Shown in pieces: positions 11,881 to 22,860 of a stretch of 64,000 nt of DNA. Origin of the DNA: Ophioderma brevispina (lineage: Eukaryota; Echinodermata; Ophiuroidea; Amphilepidida; Ophiodermatidae); the NCBI GenBank assembly GCA_023653785.1, contig JAMKCH010012705.1:1-64000 (forward strand), in the 5' to 3' direction. The notes beneath the pieces were generated by a model, which saw only the letters and a program-made list of their open reading frames with translations, was not told the origin of the DNA and searched no databases. Each line of letters starts with the position of its first letter. Position 1 is the first letter of the stretch. A program made the position numbers and the translations under genes.

Positions 11881-13184
11881 TGGTGACAGCAGCAACACAA
11901 ACCAATCATGTTGCGACCGAGTTTATTTAATTTAATAATGCACCGGAGTCTGCAATTTCAATTGAAAAAAGCCTTATCGCTTGGGTAGTTGGACTTTTGA
12001 TTTGATCCTTTACTGCCATTGTGAGTACTCAATTAAACAAAATTATCACAAGAGGCAATTTAAGCCGGCTTTGGTGATTCAAGGAGATTTAACTTTTCTT
12101 TCAAAAACAAACATTGATCACATGTTATTGCGATATCATTAGAGGCGTCCTGGGGCAATGCTCTCAATGCCAAAAAAATTGGTAACTTTTCAAAAGATAT
12201 CAGGCTCAACATGACCTTTATCATTGAAGTTAGAATAGTTATCATTTAAAATATCTCACAAAATTTCCGGACATTTGTTTTGTTTTTAGAGATGTTTGAT
12301 CTTCTCCAACTCAACCCTGGAAAATGCCACGATTCTTTTCACTTTATTACTCCCAATCCAGTAAAGAAGATACGGTTGGAGGTTTGCAATGGAAATATTT
12401 CCGTGCTAAATTTGACAATGTTGATTTATGCAAATTGTTCTGTCTTCAGACAAATAATATCTTACCAATTTCAATATGAACTGTTAGTAAGCTCCACTAA
12501 ATCTGATGTTATTTTCAGCATTGATCACTGGGACTCTATCAAGAAGAATGTTTCATTTAAACCATTCTGTGACAAAGGAGAGTGATTTCAAGTGGTATAC
12601 GAGTCTTACAACCGAACGAGGGGTTAGTAAGCATAATAATTCTTTGAATACGATTTTTTGTACTTACACTTTCAGAAATTAGAACTGAAATTACACACTG
12701 GCCAAAAGTATTGAAACCTGCGTCATTCATGGACGTTATCGCATTCTCGCCATACAACTACTCCGATTTCCTCCCCTTAAACAATTAAGCAAACCTTAAC
12801 AAACCAGCAGAATTAATTAAGCGGCTCCTTTGAAGGCATATTTGGCGCTTCTGTGTTTGCATTCCTTCTGGACAGTAGGAACGCCGGTCGTATTTTTTAC
12901 GGGATGTGACTCTCGATATGACGTCACAAAATTTCAAATCTTCAGCCTGGTTCCTTCCACCAAGTTATACCATCACAGGCCTGTAGGCCTTATGGAACGC
13001 CACATAACTAAAAAAATTGGAATAAATTATGCAAATCTAATCAGGTTGAGAACACATGTGTCCCAACCCCCCTTTCTTATCAATCATGCACCTTATGGAT
13101 TATAGCCTGCTCACAGGTGTTTTCTTACAGACAGAAAGGTATTCCAGAACATAGTTTGCAGATGGAGACAACTGTCTAAAAAAT
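11881..13184. other. Mostly unassigned; possible Tc1/mariner-like end near 12690
   Basis: The only long frame, 12280-12585 (101 residues, plus strand), has no domain I recognise, no signal peptide and no neighbour that suggests a function; I treat it as chance. At about 12692 the sequence ACACTGGCCAAAAGTATTGA resembles the terminal bases of Tc1/mariner elements (CAnTGnnCAAAAGTATT). I found no matching opposite end, so at most a solo or truncated terminus is present. Confidence 0.3.
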
Positions 13185-13567
13185 GGTACAATCGAAAACC
13201 TGTTTTTTTTCAAAAATATCTCAACATAGGGAAGTCGTTTTGTACATCACGTTAAAGAAAAAGACTAGGCTTTCAAGTATTTTGTTCCATCTCATTTGCA
13301 TTTGTTTCAATCGAGAGATAACTACAGTTTACTGCGGAACACAAAAATCGAGTTCGTGCCACTTTCTGGTTGGAGAAAGAATTAGTTAAACAAACAAAGT
13401 TATTCACAATTGAACAGATATGAAATTCTTTAAAAAGGGATTAACTTCATAGAAAAAGATGCGAAAACAGAATGGTGGAAGTTATCTTCAATAAGTTCTG
13501 GCTTAAGATAAAGTGTACAGCTACAGCAACCTGGAAGAGAGAGTTGTTATGGTCTTGAATTATCATT
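13185..13567 (+). repeat. Long direct repeat A, copy 2 (partner 9258-9745)
   Basis: See copy 1 for the shared words. The similarity stops at TTGAATTATCAT (13556-13567), immediately before the 3' side of the minus-strand LINE that follows. This is consistent with the LINE having landed inside or at the edge of this repeat. Confidence 0.78.
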
Positions 13568-13574
13568 TGCTTTT

Positions 13575-15700
13575 ATCGTGTCCAAACAATGTGGTTCTCA
13601 AATATGATCCAGCAAGGGATGGGTACAACGTCTGGCTGCTTCACTGAATTTGTGCATTGGGCAGACCAAGAGATGTTCCATTGTCTGTGGTGCTGTTCCA
13701 CAACCACAGGTAGTGTCCTGATCTGCTTCCAGGTAGTCCCACTTCTGTAAGGAAACCTTAGATCGGCCAATTCTGGTTCTCAATCTGTTGAGGCATCGCC
13801 ATTCAGCCCATGAGTTAGTTCCAGGTGGGAGATGCTCAGCAGGTTCAATACCAGTAGATTGTACTTGGTTGATGGCAAGTCTTTCTTTCCACAAGGCGAC
13901 TCTCTTAGAGACTGTTTCAAGAGGTTGAACTTGCTTAGGAAACTCTCTCTGGATTTAAGGCGGTTTACAGACATGTCCAGACATAGGGTGCTTAACATTA
14001 GATACTTGGCAGCTACGCTCTTGCATGCGCGCTACGCTGCGACGGATGTCTGGTGGAAGCAATTCCTGCTAGGATGTGTAAGTTTTCCGTTGGTGTTGGA
14101 CGGAGGCATCCTGTGATAAGCCGGCAGGCGGCATTTAACCCCGAATCAAGGTTCTTGGCATGGGTTGATCTTTCCCATACAGGGCAAGCATACTCTGCAC
14201 ATGAGTAGCACAGGGCAAGTGCCGTCGATCTTAGGATATGTGGGCGAGCACCCCATCTTGTGCCAGTGAGTTTGTTCAAGATGTTATTGCTTGAACATAC
14301 TTTACTCTTCGTCTTTTCGATATGTGTCTTATAAGAGAGAGAGAGAGTGCGGTCCATCCAAGGTAACTCCTAGGGTGTAACAGGGTGGTTATCACAGTGC
14401 CCCAGGGGAGTTCCAGACCAGGTATTTTTAAGCTGACGTTTGGCTTCACGGTTGCGTAGATGGAAAGCACACACTTGTGTATTGGATGGATTTCCCTCAT
14501 AATAAGGAGTGAGTTCATCCAAAGCTTGGAGAGTCTCTCTTCAACAGCTGTGAAGTCTGCATCTTGTGCAGATTGCCAGGTATCCTTTGATAAGCTCAGT
14601 CAAGCGGATATATCCTTGGTGATTTACAGAATCTTATGGAGTAGGCATCTGTGATTAAAGGTGCTTGTTCCGATTTATGTGTATTGTGTTCTCTACTTGA
14701 TATGAGAGCCTGGCACTTGCACATACACCCCATCAAGTACCGTGGGAAACAAACTTGCTGTTTTGATGCTAGACGCGATAATGCATAGTGCAACGCCCTA
14801 TTCAATACTGTGCTAATAATGATGGCTAACCACTAAAACGGCGGTTTTTTTGTTTATATCTTGGGAATGAAATGGATTTGAGGGCTCAAATTTCAGCACA
14901 ACAATGGGTAAAATACAGCCTTTTATCTGATATCAAAATCGGCACTACTTCCGGGTAAATCAGGGGGGTCCCAAAGACGATCGGAACACGCACCTTTAAC
15001 AGTGTCGTAGGCTTCTGATAGGTCGACGAACACAGCTCCGGTTACCATACCCTTCTCGAAACCACCCTCAATGTGCTGAGTTAGTTTGAGTACTTGGCTT
15101 GTTGTTGATTTGCCTGGCCGGAAACCTGCCTGTTCTGGTATTAGGTGTTCGTCTATCACAGGTGCGATACGATTGGGCAGGAGACGTTCAAAGAGCTTAT
15201 AGGTATGGCTGATGAGTGATATTGGTCTGTAGCTCTTCGGATTGGATGGATCTTTCCCAAGCCTTAGGAGTGCCATAACATGTGCTTTCCTCCAGATCTT
15301 TGAGAACCTGTAGGAAATAATGCAGCAATTGTAGACCTCAAGAAGCCATTCCATTGCTACTGGGCCGAAATTTGTCAGCTGCTCAGTTGAAATGTTGGCA
15401 AGGCCTACTGCTTTTCCTGGTTGAAGTTTAGCAATACGGTCTAGTAAAGTTTGATCTTCTTGGGCTTCTTGCTACATTTAAAAGCAGTTGGTGGGTAACT
15501 TGGTTGGTCGTGACATTTGGCTGCTGTGGCGGTTCTGTTTAATCTCCTCGGAGCTTTCGGATGGTAGACCATGCTTTCTTGCTGTTATGAGTCATGTCGG
15601 TGAATTCAATTAAAGTATGCAGGTTTGATCTTTTCCTGGAGATCCTCTCCGAAACTTCCTCACCTTAAGCAGTTGTTTCAGCCGAAAAAGGATCAGCTTC
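13575..15700 (-). pseudogene. Decayed jockey-like LINE, interrupted by a TTAA MITE and internally deleted
   Basis: Minus-strand blocks in order are: a linker with [11 protein letters not shown] near 15560; KIWRKAHVMALLRLGKDP and YRPISLISHTYKLFERLL near 15230-15310; EQAGFRPGKSTTS near 15110; and VFVDLSEAYDTV ending at about 15000. A 337-base MITE follows. On its other side the frame resumes as NHRCLLHKIL. The segment with the GxPQGS and YADD boxes is missing, and the sequence jumps to DADFTAVEERL near 14550. The RT thumb follows (DRTLSLSYKTHIEKTKSKV, NNILNKLTGTRWGA near 14270), then the C-terminal CGCGTAPQTMEHLLVCP Cys/His knuckle near 13670. The lost catalytic core and the frameshifts make it inactive. 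The family assignment rests on motif wording known from jockey-annotated elements. Confidence 0.9.
14659..14995. mobile_element. TTAA-flanked MITE, piggyBac-like (family M1, short form)
   Basis: The element is flanked by TTAA on both sides (14655-14658 and 14996-14999). It has inverted ends AGGTGCTTGTTCCGAT and ATCGGAACACGCACCT. It is 337 bases with no ORF. TTAA target duplication is the signature of piggyBac-type transposition. It lies inside the LINE reading frame: upstream the LINE reads ...AYDTV, and removal leaving one TTAA restores V-N-H-R, the wording usual at this point of the RT. A longer relative is at 58110-59399. Confidence 0.9.
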
Positions 15701-17985
15701 AAACATGGTGATAATACTCTTGATATTCTCTAGCACATTCCTTGAAAAGGCCTGGTATATATTCCGTCCTACAGCCTCTGGGTATGAAATAAACGCGATT
15801 GGAAAGCCTGGACCTTGTTCTTTAATATTATGCCAACTTGCGAAGTAAGAACTTATTTTTAAATTTCATATTTAACCATTTTTTTCCTGATTGTATCACG
15901 TTTTCGAGACAGGCTATACAAGGTTTGAAGATCCATAATATGTTTTCCAGACACTGCAGGAGCCCTCAATTTTGGTCAATTTACCTTTGATTTTACTAAT
16001 GTGGACTCAAATGAGTATTCCTTAAACTTGACCCAATCAACCCATTTGTACTGAAAAAATTGAGGACCAAATCACCCCATGTTTAACAAGCTCTCAATAG
16101 ACATTAAAAATAATTTCGGGTATCTTTAAAAACGCCCTCTATTGATAGTTCTCAGACATTTTGACATGTTATAACTGTTTGAAACACTCAATTAGTTCAA
16201 TTGCAATCACTTTCAGTCCAAAAATATTATACCTAACCCTCAAAAGCCACAAAAATATCGTTACCCAACACAACCGTGTAAACCAGGATTTTTTGGCAAA
16301 TCTAATGAAAGCACACTTTATTGTCAAATATCTCCATTGATGTTTCTAAAGATTTTTAGACGGATAGTGTTACGTACAATAACTACGATTCTACCCAAGC
16401 ATTTGATTTGATCTACTACATGCATGAACATCAAGTTGAAGCCCCAAAAGCCATTTGTTGCCTATTGGTCATTTTTTCAAGATTTTTTGTAAATTTGAAC
16501 TGATAATATGCAGAGCTTTCTTCACATTTATCACTGTGACAGTAAAATATATAAATAAAATATTTGAAACCAACTTCAAAAATTTAATTTTAAGTTTTGG
16601 AGGCCCATTTTGAAAAGCGCCCTCTAGTGTCAATATCATAACTTTTTTGGAATTATGCAAGGCGCACTTCAAAATCAAATAAACTTGCTAAATTTATTGA
16701 CCTGAAACGGAGCTTCAATATAGCATTTGTGAACTTTGCAGGTGTTGTTATTTCAAGTTTGTTTAACTTAAACTAATCAATAAATTTGTTATTTTATGTA
16801 TGTAATCCTTTAGATCTTCTAGAGTTGACCAGTTTTGATTTTATGGGGATATATTTGACCCCAGGTAGTCCATGATATCATGGGAGATAGAACAAACATG
16901 AGTAGGAATAAGGTGATCAAACAACATAACACTTCTCCATTTTTGTGAAGTAGTGGATTATGCGAAAACTGTTCCCCTAATAGTAATTTATTATGTAATA
17001 TAGATACATATACACGTCTCCTTTATAAAACCGCAAGGGAAATTAAAAAACTGAATACATATCACAAACTGTTTCCACTCCATTAATTTCGTCTATAATA
17101 TTTGCCACTTTAAATATTTGCTTTAAAATATTTACCATTTCCCTACTTTCGCAAAGATCAGATGATTCTTTTGTTAAACTAGTAAGTGTAATACGTTTGA
17201 TCAATACTGGCCACATTTCATTCTACTATACAGCAGCTTTTCTGCTAAAATGAAAAAACAACATATTAAAATGTATAAACAATACTTTGAAACTACAATG
17301 CTTATCATACATGTGTATAACATACAGTCTATGCATTTTATTATAAGAAACGAACCTTATTTTATCATTGGTCTTTAAAATGTCATCAAATATATTTCAA
17401 GGATTTACATTATTGCTAATGGATATTTAAGCTTGGCATATGAAAGTGTTTGGCCTTAAAGAGCCTGTATTGGAAACAGCCATTGTTCTAGGGAAAACAG
17501 ATGAAAAAGCAAATCATGAGATAGATCACTCCATTTCAGAAATGGATTATCGCGCCCACTTGAGATTTCCCCAAATCGAAAGCAGCGATCTCGATTTACA
17601 TCTTCAGAAAGTTAGGTTTAGATTGGGCTATTTTTGATTTAAAGGGCGTACAAAGGGGGGGGAGCTAGGTAAAAAACTGCTAAATTCAAGAGTCAATCAT
17701 GTCAGATTATCATATCAAATATCTCGCTTAGGATTTTCCCAAACACAAAACCAATTTAAGTTACATTAACCCTACAGCAAAGAGACAGACTTCTGTCTCT
17801 GATTCTTTTAATGATCAAGAGGTTTATATCTGAAAGTGACGTTAAAACTCTATACCCTTGGTAAGCCAGAGCCAGTTCTTGTAAAGACTCGTATCCTATG
17901 GTATATATAATGACCTAAATTATCATGTACGTCGCTGGCACATTAGGATAGACAGATCGGATTACTGAAAGTATATATATCGACT
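15701..17985. other. Unassigned A+T-rich sequence
   Basis: No gene is supported over 2.3 kb. The frame at 17440-17637 (plus, 65 residues) is acidic and reasonably composed but has no recognisable domain or splice context. CGCCCTCTA occurs at 16133 and 16617, a word often found near MITE ends, but I could not delimit an element. Confidence 0.35.
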
Positions 17986-18090
17986 TTAACACTTAACTGC
18001 ATAAGGGGTTTGCACTTCCGTCGGCCGAAAAAAAAACAAAAAATATTGGGCCCCTAGGAGTCCCCCCCCCCTTATGCAGTTAAGTGCTAA
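17986..18090. mobile_element. Small MITE with 23-bp inverted ends
   Basis: The left end TTAACACTTAACTGCATAAG and the inverted complement at the right share one 23-base arm (TTARCACTTAACTGCATAAG plus GGG) with a single difference. Total length is 105 bases. The centre contains an A9 run and a C10 run. No target duplication can be fixed. Confidence 0.8.
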
Positions 18091-18100
18091 GCGCGTGATA

Positions 18101-18272
18101 CCGGTGTGGAAGTAATTATAGTCCGGTGTACTCACAGTCCGGCTACAACGGTAAGGAAGAGGCACTCAATTCAGTTGACTCTTCACGCGACATTAGTTTC
18201 ACGCTTTATTCCGTTATTGTCTATGGAGCCCGGACTATGGCTCCCGCCGGACTATAGTTGCTTTCACACTGG
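18101..18272. mobile_element. MITE with CCGGTGTG ends (family M2, copy 1)
   Basis: The left arm CCGGTGTGGAAGTAATTATA plus GTCCGG is matched by the inverted right arm at 18247-18272, about 26 bases with a few mismatches. The interior is related to 54244-54391 (shared CAGTTGACT, a GCGACATTAGTTTC-like block and TTATTCCG). It starts only 10 bases after the preceding MITE. Confidence 0.8.
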
Positions 18273-18361
18273 CCTCTTATAAAATGCTATAGTGGATTTT
18301 ATTTACAGGAGCAATCAGATCGAGTAAAGTCAGTTGTGTGTGAGGGGGTGAAGAGCACGAT

Positions 18362-19146
18362 GCTACGATATTACTCTTGAAGTTACTAGTTCTTGGATAC
18401 AAACAAAACAATATTAGTGCTGCAGCATGAGGTGAAGAAGGGCCTAAGGTTTCTACCAACCAGGGCCGGAATAATAACATTTGCAATCATAGTTGAAATC
18501 GGTCATTGGCTTGTATAGTTCACGAAAATGCGTGATGACAAAATTAAAAGTGGTGGTAATTTGCATAACCAACATTTCCCAAAATGGCCGCCATTGTAAA
18601 GGTAATAGCGCTACTATAGCGAATTAGTGTCGAAATGTAAGTTGTCCGGGTGAAGAGGTTCAATATTAAATTAAAATAATTCTCTGAGTCACGACAATTT
18701 ATTTACAAGGCTATTGTTCAAGATGGCCAACATCTCATCTAAGAAAACAGTATATTTCTTATTATATAACCTATGAAGGTGATTTTGGTGTCAAAATAGG
18801 GGTTTTCTGGGTCAAGGCGTTCGATAAAACTATTTCTTAAAACTGTAAGATGAATACAAAAGTGATTCATCTTACAGTTTTATTTCCATATGTCACCATT
18901 TTCTTAGTGAGCCCAATGAACTTATGAAAATCATTGGACCTATGTAATATAAAATGAAACAAGCAAAATACAAACAAACAAGTACAATAAACATTGTTGA
19001 TCGAACATTCCCAAGCATAAAGGTAGATTACTGCCATCTTGGAGGTAACGCGTATGTAAGGCTGTTCAGACCCCCCATTCTCAGCATCGTTGTCACCTAA
19101 AGACCCCATATTTTTGAAAATGTTACCACTATCACCAAAAGACTCC
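18362..19146 (+). repeat. Poly-T-seamed direct duplication 1, copy 1
   Basis: This segment recurs at 19168-20050 with only a handful of single-base differences. It differs in one way: copy 2 carries 96 extra bases (19724-19819), which include the left end of a hAT-like element. The left edge is GCTACGATATTACTC in both. Copy 1 ends at GACTCC and runs straight into 21 T. The interior holds a GGCCGCCAT motif (18586) and a block related (inverted) to the tandem repeats at 24.8 kb. Confidence 0.95.
18839..18881. repeat. Perfect 17-bp inverted repeat (hairpin)
   Basis: AAAACTGTAAGATGAAT and its exact complement are separated by 9 bases. The same hairpin recurs at 19646-19688 in duplication copy 2. 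It may be the tip of a small palindromic element. Its perfection next to diverged sequence suggests recent formation or conversion between arms. Confidence 0.92.
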
Positions 19147-19167
19147 TTTTTTTTTTTTTTTTTTTTT
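19147..19167 (+). repeat. T21 seam of duplication 1
   Basis: Twenty-one T separate the two copies of duplication 1. At the matching place in copy 2 the sequence is TATTTTTTTGG, so the run is not simply inherited from the flank. Confidence 0.97.
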
Positions 19168-20050
19168 GCTACGATATTACTCTTGAAGTTACTAGTTCTT
19201 GGATACAAAACAAAACAATATTAGTGCTGCAGCATGAGGTGAAGAAGGGCCTAAGGTTTCTACCAACCAGGGCCGGAATAATAACATTTGCAATCATAGT
19301 TGAAATCGGTCATTGGCTTGTATAGTTCACGAAAATGCGTGATGACAAAATTAAAAGTGGTGGTAATTTGCATAACCAACATTTCCCAAAATGGCCGCCA
19401 TTGTAAAGGTAATAGCGCTACTATAGCGAATTAGTGTCGAAATGTAAGTTGTCCGGGTGAAGAGGTTCAATATTAAATTAAAATAATTCTCTGAGTCACG
19501 ACAATTTATTTACAAGGCTATTGTTCAAGATGGCCAACATCTCATCTAAGAAAACAGTATATTTCTTATTATATAACCTATGAAGGTGATTTTGGTGTCA
19601 AAATAGGGGTTTTCTGGGTCAAGGCGTTCGATAAAACTATTTCTTAAAACTGTAAGATGAATACAAAAGTGATTCATCTTACAGTTTTATTTCCATATGT
19701 CACCATTTTCTTAGTGAGCCCAATATTTGTAAGACAAATACCCCCAGGAGTGTTAATTTAAATACAGAGGCGGACTAGGTAGTCAATCCGGCCGTGGAAA
19801 AATTGACTTAACCGGCCCATGAACTTATGAAAAATCATTGGACCTATGTAATATAAAACGAAACAAGCAAAATACAAACAAACAAGTACAATAAACATTG
19901 TTGATCGAACATTCCCAAGCATAAAGGTAGATTACTGCCATCTTGGAGGTAACGCGTATGTAAGGCTGTTCAGACCGCCCATTCTCAGCATCGTTGTCAC
20001 CTAAAGACCCCATATTTTTGAAAATGTTACCACTATCACCAAAAGACTCC
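19168..20050 (+). repeat. Poly-T-seamed direct duplication 1, copy 2
   Basis: Partner of 18362-19146, with an allelic level of difference (for example one extra A near 19203 and CCGCCC versus CCCCCC near 19977). It has the extra 96-base block 19724-19819, and its junction words (GCCCA on both sides) would allow a deletion by microhomology in copy 1. Confidence 0.95.
19646..19688. repeat. Perfect 17-bp hairpin, second copy
   Basis: Identical to 18839-18881, carried by the duplication. Confidence 0.9.
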
Positions 20051-20250
20051 TATTTTTTTGGAAAATTTAGGAAATTTTCACCTAAAGATCTCTTTTGTAA
20101 AGATTTTTTTGCCAAAAATGTCACCCAAAGACAAAAAATATTTAGCAAGTTATTATCCGATAAACCTCTATTTTTGAGCAATTTGTCTGTCCCCTACCCA
20201 AAGATTCTTATTTTTGCACATCCTCTGTCACTGAATGCCCCTGGGTTTGG
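19995..20250 (+). repeat. Degenerate minisatellite (CACCnAAAGAC unit)
   Basis: Units of about 40-60 bases begin with CACCTAAAGACCCC or a variant and carry an ATTTTTGGAAAAT-like T-rich half. Starts are at about 19996, 20037, 20079, 20120 and 20196. The duplication 1 seam lies inside the T-rich half of one unit. Confidence 0.6.
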
Positions 20251-20394
20251 AAGCGCCAGCCTTACATCCGTATCCATTTTAAAGGTGGCCTGAGTCCCCT
20301 CCCGGTTTTAACTCTCGTCTACCTGAGCCATTTTTTTAAACAAAACTCCCGAAAGGCCCCCCCCCCGTGATTTGCCTTACTAAACATCCGATTC

Positions 20395-20451
20395 CTATAT
20401 ATACCACAGGATAACTTTAGAGTTTCTTCTTTCCATTGATATCAAAAGTAA
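20395..20451. mobile_element. Left piece of a foldback MITE (family M3) split by a LINE
   Basis: The words TTTAGAGTTTCTTCTTTCCA and TTGATATCAAAA match the complement of 41045-41090, the end of the intact M3 copy. The rest of M3 continues at 22629 after the LINE. Confidence 0.75.
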
Positions 20452-21192
20452 GAGGAATGTCCCTGTATCAATTGCTGGAAAGATCCTGGCTAAAATCCTT
20501 CTCAATCGCCTTGTTGATCACTTCTTCCAGAGAGTCAATGTGGCTTCAGAAAGGATAGTGGAACCACTGACATGGTCCTTGCAGCACGCCAGTCACGGTC
20601 AGGAACAAAATTTCCGACCTCTACCTGTCTTTCATTGACTTAACCAAGGCTTTCGGTCAGCCGTGAGGGTCTTTGGAAAATCATGGCCGGGTTTGGATGC
20701 CCAGATAAATTCATCTCAATGGTGCGTCAGTTCCACGATGGTATGATGGCGAGTGTTCAGGATCATCTTGAGTCTTCTGACAGATTCCCAGTAACTATTG
20801 GAATAAGGCAATGATGCCTTCTATATAGCACCAGTCCGCTTCAATATGATGTTTAGTTTCATGCTTCAAGATGACTTCTGCAACGGCTGTCCTGGGATAT
20901 GTATCAACTACCGTTATGATGACAAACTGTTCAATCTGAGACGGCTTCAGGATAAAACCAAAGTAGTCGAAGAATTTGCTCGTGACTTCTTATTTTCTGA
21001 TGACTGTGCCTTATCTGCTGGCACACATAGTAATATGCGTAACAGCATAGACCCGTTCTCATTTGCCAGTGACAACTTTGGCTTGACTATCAGCACAAAA
21101 AAGACTGAAGTCATGTACCAACCTGCTCCTGGGAAGCCATATGTGAAACCATCTATCATTGTTAAATATCAGAAGCTAACAGCAGTTGACAA

Positions 21193-21821
21193 GTTCACAT
21201 AATTGGGGAGTACGTTGTCCCGTGATGTGCTCGTTGAGGATGAAATCAACAAATGGATTGCAAAATCCAGCGATAGTTCTGGCCGTCTGCGGGTAAAGCT
21301 TGGGAACGGTCAGGAATCAGATTGGACTCCGAACTATTGATCAACCAGGACTTTGTCCTGCCATCCCTCCTTTATAGTTGTGAAACTTGGACAGTGGACC
21401 AACGCCACGGTGGGAAATTAAATCAATTCTATCTGAGGATATTGAATATCAAGTGACAGGACAAAGTCCCAGATACGGAAATCCTCACTCGTGCTGGTAT
21501 GCCAAGTATCTACACCATCTTTACGAACTCACAGCTTAGATGGAATGGTCATGTGACCAGAATGTCTCACTAACGCTTCCTTATAAGAAAATCTTTTATG
21601 GTGAACTGAAGACAGAAAATCGATCACGTGGTGGACAGAAGAAGCGTTTCAAAGATACACTCAAGGCTTCGCTCAAAAGCTTCAATATATAGACGTGAAC
21701 AGTTGGGAAAGCCTAGCCCAAGATCGCCCCACATGGCGCAGCTTTATCAAAGATGATGCTGAAACACCAGAATCTCAGAGAATCAGCTGAGCGTAAGTCC
21801 AGAATCATCTCCATAACATCA
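21193..21821 (+). repeat. Poly-T-seamed direct duplication 2, copy 1
   Basis: 629 bases from GTTCACATAATTGGGG to CCATAACATCA, covering the RT thumb and C-terminal part of the LINE. It recurs at 21842-22470 with the same spacing throughout (offset 649). I find one base difference, A at 21350 versus C at 21999. Confidence 0.97.
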
Positions 21822-21841
21822 TTTTTTTTTTTTTTTTTTTT
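21822..21841 (+). repeat. T20 seam of duplication 2
   Basis: Twenty T replace the expected GGCAGTACTCC that follows CCATAACATCA in copy 2. Confidence 0.97.
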
Positions 21842-22470
21842 GTTCACATAATTGGGGAGTACGTTGTCCCGTGATGTGCTCGTTGAGGATGAAATCAACA
21901 AATGGATTGCAAAATCCAGCGATAGTTCTGGCCGTCTGCGGGTAAAGCTTGGGAACGGTCAGGAATCAGATTGGACTCCGAACTATTGATCAACCAGGCC
22001 TTTGTCCTGCCATCCCTCCTTTATAGTTGTGAAACTTGGACAGTGGACCAACGCCACGGTGGGAAATTAAATCAATTCTATCTGAGGATATTGAATATCA
22101 AGTGACAGGACAAAGTCCCAGATACGGAAATCCTCACTCGTGCTGGTATGCCAAGTATCTACACCATCTTTACGAACTCACAGCTTAGATGGAATGGTCA
22201 TGTGACCAGAATGTCTCACTAACGCTTCCTTATAAGAAAATCTTTTATGGTGAACTGAAGACAGAAAATCGATCACGTGGTGGACAGAAGAAGCGTTTCA
22301 AAGATACACTCAAGGCTTCGCTCAAAAGCTTCAATATATAGACGTGAACAGTTGGGAAAGCCTAGCCCAAGATCGCCCCACATGGCGCAGCTTTATCAAA
22401 GATGATGCTGAAACACCAGAATCTCAGAGAATCAGCTGAGCGTAAGTCCAGAATCATCTCCATAACATCA
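21842..22470 (+). repeat. Poly-T-seamed direct duplication 2, copy 2
   Basis: Second copy; it continues without a break into the 3' end of the LINE (finger block and GAAC tail), so this copy is in the original context on its right side and copy 1 on its left side. Confidence 0.97.
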
Positions 22471-22628
22471 GGCAGTACTCCTTCCATCGAACGTCCCGTG
22501 TGTTACACTCTTTTCCATGCTCAAATTGGTCTCATCAGCCACATGCGCGGCCACAAAACTTCTTCACCTTCTTAAATTATTTGTCTTGTCATGGTCATCT
22601 TCATCACTGATGGATGAACGAACGAACG

Positions 22629-22860
22629 ATATCAAAATAAGTACAAACATTCCCATGATGGCGTCACTATGACGTCATAAGCTGAGAAAAGTATGACAAT
22701 ACTGGAAATGGGGTGGAAAATTGATATTTCGCAATTTTTCTGACTCCAAAAAATATTATAGCATTCAAACGCTCTGAATATATAAAACTAGTCATTTTTC
22801 CATCAAGTAGAGGTAAAAACCGCATGAAAATCGAATATTCCTAACTCCTAACTAATCCGA
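22629..22860. mobile_element. Right piece of foldback MITE M3 split by a LINE
   Basis: GATATCAAAATAAGTAC, a GACGTCATAAG word, GTGGAAAATTGATATTTCGC, TATATAAAACTAGTCATTT and CATCAAGTAGAG match, in order, the complement of the M3 copy at 40600-41110. Together with 20395-20451 this reconstructs one element interrupted by the LINE. Confidence 0.8.

Larger units (their letters stand above)
20452..22628 (+). pseudogene. 5'-truncated RTE-type LINE with a duplicated 3' part
   Basis: Blocks on plus are: AKILLNRLVDHF near 20495; CGFRKDSGTTDMVL near 20545; FIDLTKAF near 20630; IMAGFGCPDKFISMVRQF near 20680; FNLRRLQDKTKV near 20930; FSDDCALSAGTH near 20995 (catalytic Y/F-ADD changed to SDD); FGLTISTKKTEVMYQPAPGK near 21075; TLLYSCETW-like near 21370; and WNGHVTRMS near 21545. 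A C-terminal finger reading HAQIGLISHMRGH lies near 22520. The 3' end is (GAAC)n at 22615-22628. It is flanked by GATATCAAAA plus GTAA/TAAGTA-like words on both sides, which looks like a target duplication inside the M3 MITE. The RTE assignment follows from similarity to the LINE domain annotated in craniofacial development protein 2. Frame breaks and the changed catalytic box make it inactive. Confidence 0.9.

Noticed and set aside
12280..12585. 101-residue plus frame as a gene
   Set aside because: No domain, no conserved partner and no splice or promoter context that I can see.
12690..12712. Tc1/mariner element
   Set aside because: Only one terminus-like word; no opposite end or transposase.
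13832..14116. 94-residue plus frame
   Set aside because: Antisense shadow of the minus jockey-like LINE.
20846..21202. 118-residue plus frame as a host gene
   Set aside because: It is the RT core of the RTE-type LINE.
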